The notes below the pieces were generated by a model. That model searched no databases. It was not told the DNA's origin and saw nothing but the letters and a program-made list of their open reading frames with translations. DNA of 64,000 bases from a virus: positions 1 through 64,000 of IMG/VR virus record IMGVR_UViG_3300035698_006802; one strand, 5' to 3'. Made by a program: the position numbers and the translations under genes. Numbering within the stretch: position 1 is the stretch's first letter; each line of letters begins with the position of its first letter. This document shows, in pieces, positions 1 to 6,184 of this stretch.

Positions 1-22
1 CCGCCAAGAGTATGTGTGAAAG

Positions 23-100
23 TGGCGGGATGGACGGGACTTGAACCCGCGACCTTCTGGATGACAACCAGATATCCTAGACCTACTAGACCACCACCCC
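23..100 (-). tRNA. tRNA-Asp (anticodon GTC)
   Basis: Read on the minus strand this folds as a full cloverleaf. The acceptor stem GGGGTGG pairs with CCATCCC, the anticodon loop is TTGTCAT (anticodon GTC, reading GAC/GAT), the T-loop begins TTCAA, the discriminator is G, and the CCA end is encoded. The mature body is 26-100. It is the last tRNA seen before the window edge, so the array may continue to the left. Confidence 0.93.
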
Positions 101-105
101 AAAAA

Positions 106-183
106 TGGTCCCCCCGACAGGACTCGAACCTGCGACCCCTCGGTTAAGAGCCGAGTGCTCTGATCCAACTGAGCTACGGAGGG
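106..183 (-). tRNA. tRNA-Lys (anticodon CTT)
   Basis: The acceptor stem CCCTCCG pairs with CGGGGGG. The anticodon stem CTCGG/CCGAG encloses loop CTCTTAA, giving anticodon CTT (AAG codons). The T-loop is TTCGAGT, the discriminator is A and the CCA is encoded. It is 5 bp from tRNA-Asp and directly abuts tRNA-Thr. Confidence 0.93.
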
Positions 184-258
184 TGGAGCCCCAGGCGGGA
201 GTCGAACCCGCGGCCTCTCCCTTACCGAGGGAGTGCTCTACCGCTGAGCTACAAGGGC
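184..258 (-). tRNA. tRNA-Thr (anticodon GGT)
   Basis: The acceptor GCCCTTG pairs with CTGGGGC with one T-T mismatch and one G-T pair. The anticodon stem CTCCC/GGGAG holds loop TCGGTAA, so the anticodon is GGT (ACC/ACT). Position 33 is C instead of the near-universal U, which is unusual and could impair the U-turn. The CCA is encoded and immediately abuts the 5' end of tRNA-Lys. Confidence 0.85.
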
Positions 259-263
259 AAGAT

Positions 264-340
264 TGGAGCGGCTGATGGGCGACGATCCCACTACCTCCGC
301 CTTGGCAAGGCGGTGCTCTACCAACGTGAGCTACAGCCGC
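264..340 (-). tRNA. tRNA-Gly (anticodon GCC)
   Basis: The acceptor GCGGCTG pairs perfectly with CAGCCGC. The anticodon stem CCGCC/GGCGG encloses TTGCCAA (anticodon GCC). The T-arm stem GTGGG/CCCAT is fine, but the T-loop reads ATCGTCG instead of TTCRANN, so the tertiary D-loop/T-loop contact is atypical. Encoded CCA. Confidence 0.85.
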
Positions 341-343
341 AAA

Positions 344-419
344 TGGAGCGGAAAACGAGAATCGAACTCGCAACCCTCGGCTTGGAAGGCCGACGCTCTG
401 CCAATTGAGCTATTTCCGC
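344..419 (-). tRNA. tRNA-Gly (anticodon TCC)
   Basis: The acceptor GCGGAAA pairs with TTTCCGC. The anticodon stem TCGGC/GCCGA encloses CTTCCAA, giving TCC (GGA and GGG codons). The T-loop is TTCGATT, and the discriminator T is followed by an encoded CCA. It is 3 bp from tRNA-Gly(GCC). Confidence 0.93.
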
Positions 420-486
420 TTACTCACTTTCCTTCTAGGAATTCCTTCAGGAGCTGTGCAGACCCTCTGGGAACGAACCCCCTAAG

Positions 487-562
487 TGGAGCGGGCGACC
501 GGACTCGAACCGGCGACAGCTTGCTTGGGAAGCAAGGACTCTACCAACTGAGCTACACCCGC
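487..562 (-). tRNA. tRNA-Gly (anticodon CCC)
   Basis: The acceptor GCGGGTG pairs with CGCCCGC. The anticodon stem CTTGC/GCAAG encloses TTCCCAA, giving CCC (GGG). The T-loop is TTCGAGT and the CCA is encoded. This is the third glycine isoacceptor in a row, so all four glycine codons are covered. The 67 bp between it and tRNA-Gly(TCC) holds nothing I recognise. Its 5' end directly abuts the stop codon of the upstream leftward gene. Confidence 0.93.
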
Positions 563-745
563 TTAGGTTTCTGGGTCTTCTGGGTCTGAGAAGTCCCAGA
601 GGTCTTCCAGACCCCCCATGTCCTTTATGATTTTGTTGAGGCGATCCGATTCTCGCATGCCTGCTCTACCTTCCCGGGCAATGCGTCTCCGTTCTTTTGG
701 GGTCGTGGATTTGAGCCAGTCCTCGTGTGCTTTGCTATCCTTCAT
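563..745 (-). CDS. small charged hypothetical protein
   Basis: A 60-residue, very hydrophilic protein with an Arg/Lys/Glu-rich helical first half (TTPKERRRIAREGRAGM) and an acidic C-terminus (LEDLWDFSDPEDPET). The ATG overlaps the stop of the upstream gene as TAATG, so the two are probably translationally coupled. Its TAA sits right against the 5' end of tRNA-Gly(CCC), so it is likely co-transcribed with the tRNA array. No family recognised. Confidence 0.6.
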   Translation of the reverse strand: MKDSKAHEDWLKSTTPKERRRIAREGRAGMRESDRLNKIIKDMGGLEDLWDFSDPEDPET

Positions 746-975
746 TAGCCCTGGTCCTCCAGGACCACTCCCCAGGCGGCCTGGAGATTTTCATCCAGGG
801 TGAGGACAGGGTTCATCGGAATGCCGGGAAGTGGCTTTCGAGGGGACACATTGATGAGATCCAACCAGCTGCCTCGCAGCTTGACCTCAACTTGCCCGGT
901 AGCCCGGTTCTTCCTGGCTTTTGCGTTGCCTTCGTTGTCCTTGTCGAAGTATTCGTAGGTCACGATGCCCTCCAT
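745..975 (-). CDS. hypothetical protein, 76 aa
   Basis: Encodes a soluble 76-residue protein starting MEGIVTYEYF and ending AAWGVVLEDQG. A longer reading up to 1125 is possible, but it would overlap the divergent gene at 1028 and its extra N-terminus is low-complexity Ser/Arg, so the ATG at 975 is preferred. It is coupled (TAATG) to the next leftward gene. The 52 bp to the divergent gene at 1028 must hold both promoters. Function unknown. Confidence 0.6.
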   Translation of the reverse strand: MEGIVTYEYFDKDNEGNAKARKNRATGQVEVKLRGSWLDLINVSPRKPLPGIPMNPVLTLDENLQAAWGVVLEDQG

Positions 976-1027
976 AACGCCCCTATAGTACCCGTAAAGT
1001 AGTCGCAACCTCCCCACGGGCACTAAA

Positions 1028-1594
1028 ATGACTTTCTCAGAAGCCTTCGAAACAGCGTCCACGGATGAAGAGCGTGCTCTCGTTGTCCAGGATGAGCGGA
1101 GGGAAGTCAATCGGTCGCAGAGCAAAGTGATTGAGCTGGCACCTCAATTGAAGCAGCCCACATGGCGCACCCGGCTCTGGAGGTCTATGATTACGGACAC
1201 AGAGAGCGGTGAGACCGTCCTGTTTGCTCTCAGTGTGTTTTGGTGCATCCTCCTGTTCTCTGACCAGAGTTCGTTTGAAACCTCTCCGGGCCTCTATGGT
1301 GGGATGCAGGCAGCAGCTTCCGAGTGGGTCTGGGCTTCCCTTCTTTCTGTTGGGACCGTCTGTCTAGCTCTCGGGCTTCTCACAGACAGGGCAGATGTTC
1401 GTGGGCACGGTCTGTTGTTCCTTGGTGCTACTTGGGGTGTTGCCGCTATTTCCCAGCTAGACTCTGATGTGTTCTCTGCTACGCCTGCGGTCATGGCAGT
1501 GATGGCACTCTGGTTCTACTTCACCCCCCGTCAGGGGGAATCCCAACAGGCAGGGCGGTGGCTGAACTCCTTGAAATCTTGGCTCCATATCTAA
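1028..1594 (+). CDS. multi-pass membrane protein
   Basis: A 188-residue protein. Residues 1-60 are hydrophilic. Then come about four hydrophobic stretches: around 65-80 (VLFALSVFWCILLF), 100-120 (WVWASLLSVGTVCLALGLL), 127-145 (GLLFLGATWGVAAI) and 152-168 (AVMAVMALWFYF). The tail is basic. It overlaps the start of the next gene by 37 bp. This and the next gene form a small rightward membrane cassette inside a leftward tRNA array. A holin-like or envelope-modifying role is conceivable from topology and context, but no family motif is seen. Confidence 0.7.
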   Translation: MTFSEAFETASTDEERALVVQDERREVNRSQSKVIELAPQLKQPTWRTRLWRSMITDTESGETVLFALSVFWCILLFSDQSSFETSPGLYGGMQAAASEWVWASLLSVGTVCLALGLLTDRADVRGHGLLFLGATWGVAAISQLDSDVFSATPAVMAVMALWFYFTPRQGESQQAGRWLNSLKSWLHI

Positions 1595-2031
1595 AGGACC
1601 ATCTCACTGCCGCGATTCTGTTTGAACTGCTCGTATTGATCCTGGTTTTCTGGGTCGTGCGGGGAATCGGACAGTACCTGTTGCAGTGGTATCAGGCACG
1701 CACTGCTGCTGGCAGCGGTGTCGAGGAGACTGTCCGCAAGTACTACGACAACCTGTCGGAGCGGAATCAGGAGCTGTCCAGGAAGTACGGAGAGGTGTCG
1801 GAGAAGTTGGAGGCGAGTCTTCAGCTTTGCCATGATCTGCGGGATAAGAAAGGGAATCTCCGAAACAACTTCCGCATCAAGTACAACCAAAGCCTCGGAG
1901 AGATCCGGTATGCTGTGCAGCATCACCGGGAAGGGTGTGACATCGAACCTTGCCTGTTGAGGGAGCACATCTTGGATGTGGTTGAAGGGGTTCGTGACGA
2001 TCTCGATACGCAGGAGGAAGACAAGCCATGA
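1558..2031 (+). CDS. single-pass membrane protein with coiled-coil tail
   Basis: Starts at GTG. Residues 17-37 form one strongly hydrophobic segment (AAILFELLVLILVFWVVRGI). It is followed by a long charged helical region (about 50-110) with a heptad-like pattern that suggests a coiled coil, then two Cys residues in GCDIEPCLL. The layout (short N-terminus, one membrane segment, long alpha-helical ectodomain or cytoplasmic tail) resembles i-spanin-like or phage membrane-anchored coils, but the resemblance is only topological. The stop overlaps the next start as ATGA. Confidence 0.7.
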   Translation: MAELLEILAPYLKDHLTAAILFELLVLILVFWVVRGIGQYLLQWYQARTAAGSGVEETVRKYYDNLSERNQELSRKYGEVSEKLEASLQLCHDLRDKKGNLRNNFRIKYNQSLGEIRYAVQHHREGCDIEPCLLREHILDVVEGVRDDLDTQEEDKP

Positions 2032-2261
2032 TGTACGGTGCAATTGGCGTCCCCCACTTGCAGCCCTCTGATGGCAAGTGGAGAGGCTTTGCGAAAACAT
2101 GGGCCCTGGCGGGGATGTTCTTCCCGAACAGGGGTCTCCTGGTGAGTTTCGGGATGAGCCGCCTACGCCCGGTGCTGGGCATCTTCCCCTATGGGTTCTA
2201 TGTCGGGACCGCTGGGGGAATCTTCGTGCTCGGGTTCCCTCACAAGGATCTTCTCCCCTGA
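2028..2261 (+). CDS. small hydrophobic hypothetical protein
   Basis: A 77-residue protein starting at an ATG that overlaps the preceding TGA (ATGA). It is rich in Gly, Phe and Leu, with moderately hydrophobic segments around 26-45 and 50-70 (GIFPYGFYVGTAGGIFVLGF). The third codon positions are GC-rich like neighbouring genes. It ends four bases before the convergent tRNA-His. Possibly the third member of the membrane cassette. No recognised domain. Confidence 0.5.
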   Translation: MMYGAIGVPHLQPSDGKWRGFAKTWALAGMFFPNRGLLVSFGMSRLRPVLGIFPYGFYVGTAGGIFVLGFPHKDLLP

Positions 2262-2264
2262 ATG

Positions 2265-2341
2265 TGGGGTGATCGACGGGGCTTGAACCCGCTTTAACCA
2301 GGACCACAACCTGGTGCCTCGACCTCTTCGGCATCGACCAC
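2265..2341 (-). tRNA. tRNA-His (anticodon GTG)
   Basis: The acceptor GTGGTCG pairs with CGATCAC, the discriminator is C73 as expected for histidine tRNA, and the anticodon stem CCAGG/CCTGG encloses TTGTGGT (anticodon GTG). The T-loop is TTCAAGC and the CCA is encoded. The base preceding the acceptor is T rather than the usual encoded G-1, so maturation at the -1 position is uncertain. Confidence 0.88.
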
Positions 2342-2354
2342 AGCGTGTTGACGA

Positions 2355-2400
2355 TGGGGCGAGGGGCTCGACCCCCCACCAGAAGGGAGCCCAACTCGCC
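2355..2400 (-). other. tRNA-like remnant (truncated)
   Basis: Between two intact tRNA genes the minus strand contains GGCGAG, a short G/C-rich middle, a T-arm-like GGGGTCGAGCCCC, then CTCGCC directly followed by CCA. GGCGAG and CTCGCC are complementary, as an acceptor stem would be, but there is no D-arm and no credible anticodon arm. I read it as a decayed tRNA with its middle deleted. It could also be a chance hairpin. Confidence 0.3.
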
Positions 2401-2416
2401 GTTTCATCAGAAATGA

Positions 2417-2493
2417 TGGCGCCCCCAGCAGGACTCGAACCTGCGGCCCCTTGCTCCGGAGGCAAGTGCTCTAATCCACTGAGCTATGGGGGC
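2417..2493 (-). tRNA. tRNA-Arg (anticodon CCG)
   Basis: The acceptor GCCCCCA pairs with TGGGGGC. The anticodon stem CTTGC/GCAAG encloses CTCCGGA, giving anticodon CCG (CGG codon). The T-loop is TTCGAGT, the discriminator is G and the CCA is encoded. It lies just downstream of the sigma70-like promoter at 2559-2587. Confidence 0.93.
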
Positions 2494-2558
2494 GGATGGG
2501 CCGAGAACACGATACACAGATAGGGTCTGACGCCACTCTGGCGCATCATGTCTCGGCC

Positions 2559-2587
2559 GTTTAAGCCATACATATTCGTGATGTCAA
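2559..2587 (-). promoter_or_regulatory. sigma70-like promoter of the tRNA array
   Basis: On the minus strand there is a perfect -35 TTGACA (2582-2587), a 17-bp spacer and a -10-like TTAAAC (2559-2564). It sits between the two Arg tRNA genes and points leftward into tRNA-Arg(CCG), tRNA-His and the rest of the array. The spacing and -35 fit a host housekeeping sigma factor, as expected for early tRNA expression. Confidence 0.6.
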
Positions 2588-2638
2588 AGAGTTTTCCTGC
2601 CTTTCCTCGGGTGGCCGCCCTTGGGAAGGTGGGAAATA

Positions 2639-2714
2639 TGGCACGCTCGGAGGGGTTCGAACCCACGACCTTCTGGTCCGTAGCCAGACGCTCTGTCCAC
2701 TGAGCTACGAGCGC
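2639..2714 (-). tRNA. tRNA-Arg (anticodon ACG)
   Basis: The acceptor GCGCTCG pairs with CGAGCGT. The anticodon stem TCTGG/CCAGA encloses CTACGGA, giving anticodon ACG, which must be deaminated to ICG by a TadA-type enzyme to read CGU/CGC/CGA. The discriminator is G and the CCA is encoded. It lies upstream of the TTGACA promoter, so its own promoter must lie further right. Confidence 0.93.
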
Positions 2715-2743
2715 GTGTGAGATTTTTCTGTTCCCGAAACAGC

Positions 2744-2778
2744 GAAGCCCCCGGCTCCTTTTGGGGGCCGGGGGCTTC
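2744..2778. terminator. strong GC-rich hairpin, likely transcription barrier
   Basis: A 12-bp perfect inverted repeat, GAAGCCCCCGGC (2744-2755) and GCCGGGGGCTTC (2767-2778), with an 11-base loop. It separates the tRNA array from the protein genes to its right. No T-tract follows closely in either direction, so it is not a textbook intrinsic terminator. A second small stem (CTGTTCCCGAAACAG, 2729-2743) abuts it. Confidence 0.45.
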
Positions 2779-2799
2779 GTTCGGGGGTTTCGTTTCCTT

Positions 2800-2937
2800 C
2801 TACCCCTTGTGCCTCCCGACCCTTCCGGTATCCACCGGCTGACCGCCTCCGCGCTTTGCAATCCGCTCATCACAGACCACTGCGCGGGCAATGGCGGGCA
2901 TTGCGGTCGCAGGATTGTAATGATGGATGGCGTACAC
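2800..2937 (-). CDS. possible small protein, 45 aa
   Basis: A minus-strand reading frame from GTG at 2937 to TAG at 2800, beginning with VYAIHHYNPATAMPAIARA and ending GRVGRHKG. GGAG lies nine bases upstream of the GTG. The frame stays open further upstream (GTGSEDEPPEIYT) but meets a TAA without another start. Codon third positions are GC-biased like real genes here. It may be the tail of a decayed gene. Confidence 0.35.
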   Translation of the reverse strand: MYAIHHYNPATAMPAIARAVVCDERIAKRGGGQPVDTGRVGRHKG

Positions 2938-3160
2938 GGTGTAGATCTCCGGGGGCTCATCTTCCGAGCCGGTGCCATATGATTACCCCCCTCGCGGAGG
3001 GCTGTAAAGCAGTTCGGAAAACTTTTCTGTGAAGTGGGGGTTGAACGGGGGCTTTTAGTGGGGTGTTGTGGAAGGGGTGTGGCGGGCACCCTGCGGTGCG
3101 CGGAGTGCTGGGGCCGGGAGAAGGTCACGGTGTAGGAAGCTCCCTTGGACCCAGGAACGT
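2938..3160. other. intergenic stretch, no convincing gene
   Basis: Apart from the uncertain small frame at 2800-2937 and the repeat starting at 3161, I see no gene with a credible start between the hairpin at 2778 and the stop of the leftward gene at 3214. The stretch contains G-rich runs and looks like decayed coding sequence rather than a regulatory region. Confidence 0.4.
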
Positions 3161-3433
3161 TCTTGCACCCGTTGGGATCGGCAATCCAGGAATAGGTCAA
3201 GGATACCCCTTCGTCACTCCCCGACGTCCCAAGCCCCGATGTCTTTGAGGGCATTGCCCGTGAGCACGGCATCGGGGCCGGGGTCTTCAATGGGGGTCTT
3301 CAAATGGGGGTCTTCAATGGGGGTCCTCAGCCAGTGGCGAACAGCCCTGACACCTTCACGCAGCCCGCTCCAGAACCAGTCTGGGGGTTCACCCTCTTGC
3401 ACCCGTTGGGATCGGCAATCCAGGAACAGGTCA
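3161..3433. repeat. 39-bp direct repeat, two copies
   Basis: Copies at 3161-3199 and 3395-3433 begin TCTTGCACCCGTTGGG and differ at one base. The right copy lies inside the leftward gene 3214-3678, while the left copy lies just past its stop. The two copies fall in different reading contexts, which suggests a local duplication or recombination event. Between them, 3286-3335 has about four imperfect tandem copies of GGGGTCTTCAA. Confidence 0.7.
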
Positions 3434-3678
3434 GAGCGCAGGTAGTTCATGAGAGGATCAGGGTAAGGGAAGAAGCCATCCTCCGGCTCCCCTTGCTCCT
3501 TAACCCATGCCTCTTGCCATTCCCCAGCCCTGTCTGTTGCTTCGAAGGCTGCCTTGAGGCTGCCCCAATGCGTGTAGGCATTGAAAGTGTGGGCAAAATT
3601 CCACAACTCCCAATTCTCTGCTGTGTCCGGATCCGGGACCATCTCTAGGGTCAGGTCCTCAGAGGGGATGTGTTCCAT
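3214..3678 (-). CDS. hypothetical protein with Trp-rich helical region
   Basis: A 154-residue acidic protein, MEHIPSEDLTLEMV at the start, with several aromatic helical patches (AENWELWNFAHTFNAY, PDWFWSGLREGVRAV). Near its end a short internal repeat RTPIEDPHLKTPIEDP is encoded by the GGGGTCTTCAA-type tandem repeat. The 39-bp direct repeat overlaps its middle. No family recognised. It is the last gene of a leftward run that starts at 4099. Confidence 0.65.
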   Translation of the reverse strand: MEHIPSEDLTLEMVPDPDTAENWELWNFAHTFNAYTHWGSLKAAFEATDRAGEWQEAWVKEQGEPEDGFFPYPDPLMNYLRSDLFLDCRSQRVQEGEPPDWFWSGLREGVRAVRHWLRTPIEDPHLKTPIEDPGPDAVLTGNALKDIGAWDVGE

Positions 3679-3688
3679 GGTGCTGCCT

Positions 3689-4099
3689 CTAGCCGGGGTC
3701 TACGTCGGACACCTTGAGGCTGGCGGTGACCTTGCCCTTGCAGGTGATCGTGGTCTGCGCCTTGAGAGCTGCAGCCTGCTTCTCTGCCTTTTTCTGAGCT
3801 GCCTTTGCCAAGCCGGGGTCAAGGGTGTCTGCCATGGCAATGATCTTGTCGAGATCGATGCCCACAGCACCAGCAGCCTGTGACATCTTCTCGTTCTCTG
3901 CCAGGAGAACTGCGATGATGTTCCAGGGCTTGGCCTTGTTCACGGCCTTCTGGTCGTAGTCTGCTCCGATGCGAACGGTGCCCTCAACGTGGCAGTCGAA
4001 GTTCACGTCGTACTCGCCGGGCTCCAATTCCTTCCGAGCGGTCTTGGCAGTTGCGGTCTTGATCGCCTTTGTGATGGCGAGGGTTTCGATGTCGAGCAT
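3689..4099 (-). CDS. hypothetical protein, 136 aa
   Basis: Begins MLDIETLAITKAIKTATAKT. The pattern is a beta-rich N-terminal half (YDVNFDCHVEGTVRIG), a central helix, an Ala/Lys-rich helix (LAKAAQKKAEKQAAALK), and a C-terminal strand that repeats the theme of the first half (TTITCKGKVTASLKV). The symmetry suggests strand pairing around a helical insert. A variant copy of the leftward bipartite promoter lies 16 bp upstream. Confidence 0.7.
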   Translation of the reverse strand: MLDIETLAITKAIKTATAKTARKELEPGEYDVNFDCHVEGTVRIGADYDQKAVNKAKPWNIIAVLLAENEKMSQAAGAVGIDLDKIIAMADTLDPGLAKAAQKKAEKQAAALKAQTTITCKGKVTASLKVSDVDPG

Positions 4100-4114
4100 T
4101 GGAGTCTCCTAGGG

Positions 4115-4145
4115 TTCATCCCCTACTTACGCCTGGGGTTCAAAC
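4115..4145 (-). promoter_or_regulatory. variant of the leftward bipartite promoter (site A)
   Basis: The minus strand reads GTTTGAAC, a short spacer, then GCGTAAGTAGGGGATGAA. It is a divergent copy of the element shared by six other leftward genes (TTTCAA-N12-CGCGTAGTA), with one extra base inside the right half and a different spacer length. It precedes the gene starting at 4099. Confidence 0.45.
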
Positions 4146-4164
4146 TTGAGCCCCCCTGGGGCAT

Positions 4165-4407
4165 TTACCTGTCTAGGATCTCCCGCAGCCTGTTGACCTC
4201 GTGTTCGGATCGGTGCTCCTCCCAGAAGGCCCAGGCATCGATCCCCAGGTCTTTGGCAACGGATATCACGTGGGCGACTTCCTCAGGGAGGATGGTGTTC
4301 CGGTCACCATCATCAATGATTCCGATGACACAGGAGGGGTCATCCGCCACTGCTTCAAGGAAGCTGTTGAACAGGCCTGTGAGGAGATCCTGTGTGTCTT
4401 TCTTCAT
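4165..4407 (-). CDS. small acidic hypothetical protein
   Basis: An 80-residue, mostly helical and acidic protein (MKKDTQDLLTGLFNSFLEAV ... EEHRSEHEVNRLREILDR). The ATG overlaps the stop of the upstream GNAT-like gene (ATGA), so it is translated as part of the same operon. No domain recognised. Confidence 0.65.
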   Translation of the reverse strand: MKKDTQDLLTGLFNSFLEAVADDPSCVIGIIDDGDRNTILPEEVAHVISVAKDLGIDAWAFWEEHRSEHEVNRLREILDR

Positions 4408-4823
4408 CGCTGCACCTGGTGTGAGAGAGGTATGACTCTGCCGGCTCCAGTGGGTGGGCGGAACATCAGAGATCGTTGGAGGGGGTGGTGTTGAAACCCA
4501 TGCTTTTCATAGAAGGCGTACAACATTGCATTCGTGTACCCGGGGTATGGGAGTGCTTCTAACACCGCCCAAAAACCCTTCTCATCGAAATGTTGGAGAA
4601 TGGGCTCTAACACAGCAGACCCTCCCCCTTCACCCCGGGGTTCAGAAACCACCCTGGAGAATCGAAATGTCTTGTTGAGTGGGATCCGCAAGGGGACCCC
4701 ATATTCCGAAGGGGGGTAGCCACACAGTTCAGCACTTGCTGATGCCCTGCTGAACTGTTGGGACCCCTGGGCATTAGCAGAAATGCAATGCTCTGCACTG
4801 TGTAGCTTCACGTCCCATTTCAT
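4404..4823 (-). CDS. GNAT-family acetyltransferase-like protein
   Basis: A 139-residue protein. The second half fits the GCN5-related N-acetyltransferase fold. GEGGGSAVLEPILQHFDEKG (about 64-83) matches the acetyl-CoA-binding motif A (GxGSxLL...G), and YAFYEKHGF (about 106-114) matches the conserved LYEKxGF segment near the C-terminus. The N-terminal part is short and divergent. The substrate is unknown. It overlaps both neighbours by ATGA junctions, so it belongs to the operon running from 5817 to 4165. Confidence 0.6.
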   Translation of the reverse strand: MKWDVKLHSAEHCISANAQGSQQFSRASASAELCGYPPSEYGVPLRIPLNKTFRFSRVVSEPRGEGGGSAVLEPILQHFDEKGFWAVLEALPYPGYTNAMLYAFYEKHGFQHHPLQRSLMFRPPTGAGRVIPLSHQVQR

Positions 4824-5392
4824 TCTGCCTCGTTCCCGAAGGGGGGTCTCCAGGTCTTCTCAGCCATGAGGGCCTTGACCTGCTCGTAGGAGTATGGGGT
4901 TGCAAAGGGTGTTGCCGTGTCCACCCCCACATCCATCGATCTGGAGCAGGGGTCATCTGGAAGTGCCCCATGGGAGTGCCCGTAGAGCTGCCAGGAGCCA
5001 TAATGCTTGCTGTTCCAGGTTCTCATGGCGTAGTGGCACATGACGATGAGTTGCTGCCCTGCGGGGGCATCTTCGTCAGGGACACGAATCTCCAGGATAT
5101 CAGAGATCGAGGCAAACCGGGTCCGACAGGCAGGCTTGAGTGCTATCTTGTCGTGGTTGCCTCGAATGAAATGGATGGTCCCATTGAGTCTGTCGAGGAT
5201 GGCACGCATCGACTTCGGGTTCCCCCACACGATGTCGCCCAGGTGGTACACGGTGTCTTCGGGCTCCACAACAGCATTCCACGCAGCAACCATGGCCTTG
5301 TTCATCTCGTGAACTTCCGTGAAGGGTCTCTTGGTGTAGGTCATGATGTTCTTGTGGCCACAGTGGTGGTCCGAGGTGAAGAAAATAGCCAT
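4820..5392 (-). CDS. calcineurin-like metallophosphoesterase
   Basis: A 190-residue protein with all the family motifs: SDHHCGH (D8, H10), GDIVW (G52, D53), GNHD (78-81), MCHYAM (H120) and YGHSHG (H139, H141). These build the di-metal centre that hydrolyses phosphoester bonds in this superfamily. The short length and the early DHHxGH signature resemble the stand-alone phosphoesterases common in phages. The substrate is unknown (nucleotide, RNA 2',3'-phosphate or protein phosphate are options). It overlaps the next gene by ATGA. Confidence 0.88.
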   Translation of the reverse strand: MAIFFTSDHHCGHKNIMTYTKRPFTEVHEMNKAMVAAWNAVVEPEDTVYHLGDIVWGNPKSMRAILDRLNGTIHFIRGNHDKIALKPACRTRFASISDILEIRVPDEDAPAGQQLIVMCHYAMRTWNSKHYGSWQLYGHSHGALPDDPCSRSMDVGVDTATPFATPYSYEQVKALMAEKTWRPPFGNEAE

Positions 5393-5802
5393 TAGTACAG
5401 CATCTCACTGGTGAGGCCCGAGGCCTTGTAGGAAATCTGACCTGCCCGGAAAGCGATCCTGGCCGCCTCGGGTCGTCGCACGAAGCGTCCTGTACTCGTG
5501 AGGAATCCCTGGTAACGCCCTTGGAGCACTTCTTCCCCGATGTCATCCTGTTCTTCTTGGGTCAGCCGTTCTGCCCAGGCATTGAGTGTCACATAGCAGT
5601 CGCTGTGTCTCCATCCGGTGAACACGAGTCCGGTCTTGGGGTAGCCCTCTGACATCCGTGGGGTGTGCTGGTGCAACCGGGCGTGGGCACGGGCCGGCTT
5701 TCGGAACATGGCACGAACCCACACACCGAAAATCGGGATTGCCGCGAGACCCTGTGCAATCCAGAGCCATTCCCCGTGGCAGTTGTAGAAAAGATGCTCC
5801 AT
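5392..5802 (-). CDS. membrane-anchored hypothetical protein
   Basis: A 136-residue protein. The ATG at 5802 (MEHLFYN) is chosen because GGGGGG lies five bases upstream; an in-frame ATG at 5817 would add five residues. Residues 12-31 are hydrophobic (WLWIAQGLAAIPIFGVWVRA). The C-terminal part contains GFLTSTGRFVRRPEAARIAF, a pattern I associate with widespread phage proteins of unknown function in which a conserved GFLTS...FV.R.EA..IA motif occurs near the end. Function unknown. Confidence 0.7.
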   Translation of the reverse strand: MEHLFYNCHGEWLWIAQGLAAIPIFGVWVRAMFRKPARAHARLHQHTPRMSEGYPKTGLVFTGWRHSDCYVTLNAWAERLTQEEQDDIGEEVLQGRYQGFLTSTGRFVRRPEAARIAFRAGQISYKASGLTSEMLY

Positions 5803-5804
5803 GA

Positions 5805-6137
5805 CTATTCCCCCCAAGCGGAACCTTTTGATTCCCGGTGTTTGTCCACACTAAGCCAGCGGCCTTCCTCAACTCGGTATCCCGCCATGACCGTCCGAGT
5901 GTAGACATCACCGGGACGGATCTCCTGGGGAGTTCCCTGGAGGTGAATCTTGCGGGCAACGTGCTTTGTTGCGGTGTGCAGGGTCGTGATGCGGTCACCT
6001 GTTGTGCGGGAATCATCTTCCCCACCTTCGTTTGATGTCTCACACTCGCAATCAGGAATGCCTGTGTCAGACCATCCCCGGAAGCCGCAAGTGTGGCATC
6101 GCACGATCTGGTAGCCATGATCATCTGCCCAAGACAT
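5805..6137 (-). CDS. zinc-ribbon hypothetical protein
   Basis: A 110-residue protein. The ATG at 6137 is chosen because GGAGAG lies six bases upstream. The N-terminal CHTCGF followed by CECE suggests a small zinc ribbon. The rest is hydrophilic, with a beta-rich segment GDVYTRTVMAGYRVEEGRW that resembles a short SH3-like strand pair. Copy B of the leftward promoter lies just upstream. Confidence 0.65.
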   Translation of the reverse strand: MSWADDHGYQIVRCHTCGFRGWSDTGIPDCECETSNEGGEDDSRTTGDRITTLHTATKHVARKIHLQGTPQEIRPGDVYTRTVMAGYRVEEGRWLSVDKHRESKGSAWGE

Positions 6138-6146
6138 TGTCTCTCC

Positions 6147-6184
6147 TTCACTTCTACTACGCGGCTGCGGGCAAATTGAAACCC
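6147..6184 (-). promoter_or_regulatory. leftward bipartite promoter (site B)
   Basis: The minus strand reads GGTTTCAA, 12 bases, then CGCGTAGTAG followed by AAGTGAA. Taken as -35 TTTCAA and -10 TAGTAG, the spacing is 16 bp. It lies about 20 bp upstream of the start at 6137, and its left half overlaps the stop of the upstream gene (6185). Confidence 0.65.

Noticed and set aside
23-562. Integration (attachment) site in the tRNA array
   Set aside because: No integrase gene and no duplicated tRNA 3' segment is visible. All six tRNAs here are complete.
2744-2778. Classical intrinsic terminator
   Set aside because: The stem is excellent, but neither strand has a U-tract directly after it. Kept as a probable transcription barrier with reduced confidence.
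2484-3290. 268-codon leftward frame covering the hairpin and tRNA-Arg(ACG)
   Set aside because: It would translate through a tRNA gene and a 12-bp hairpin. The composition is Pro/Ser/Arg-rich, as expected for a chance GC-rich frame.
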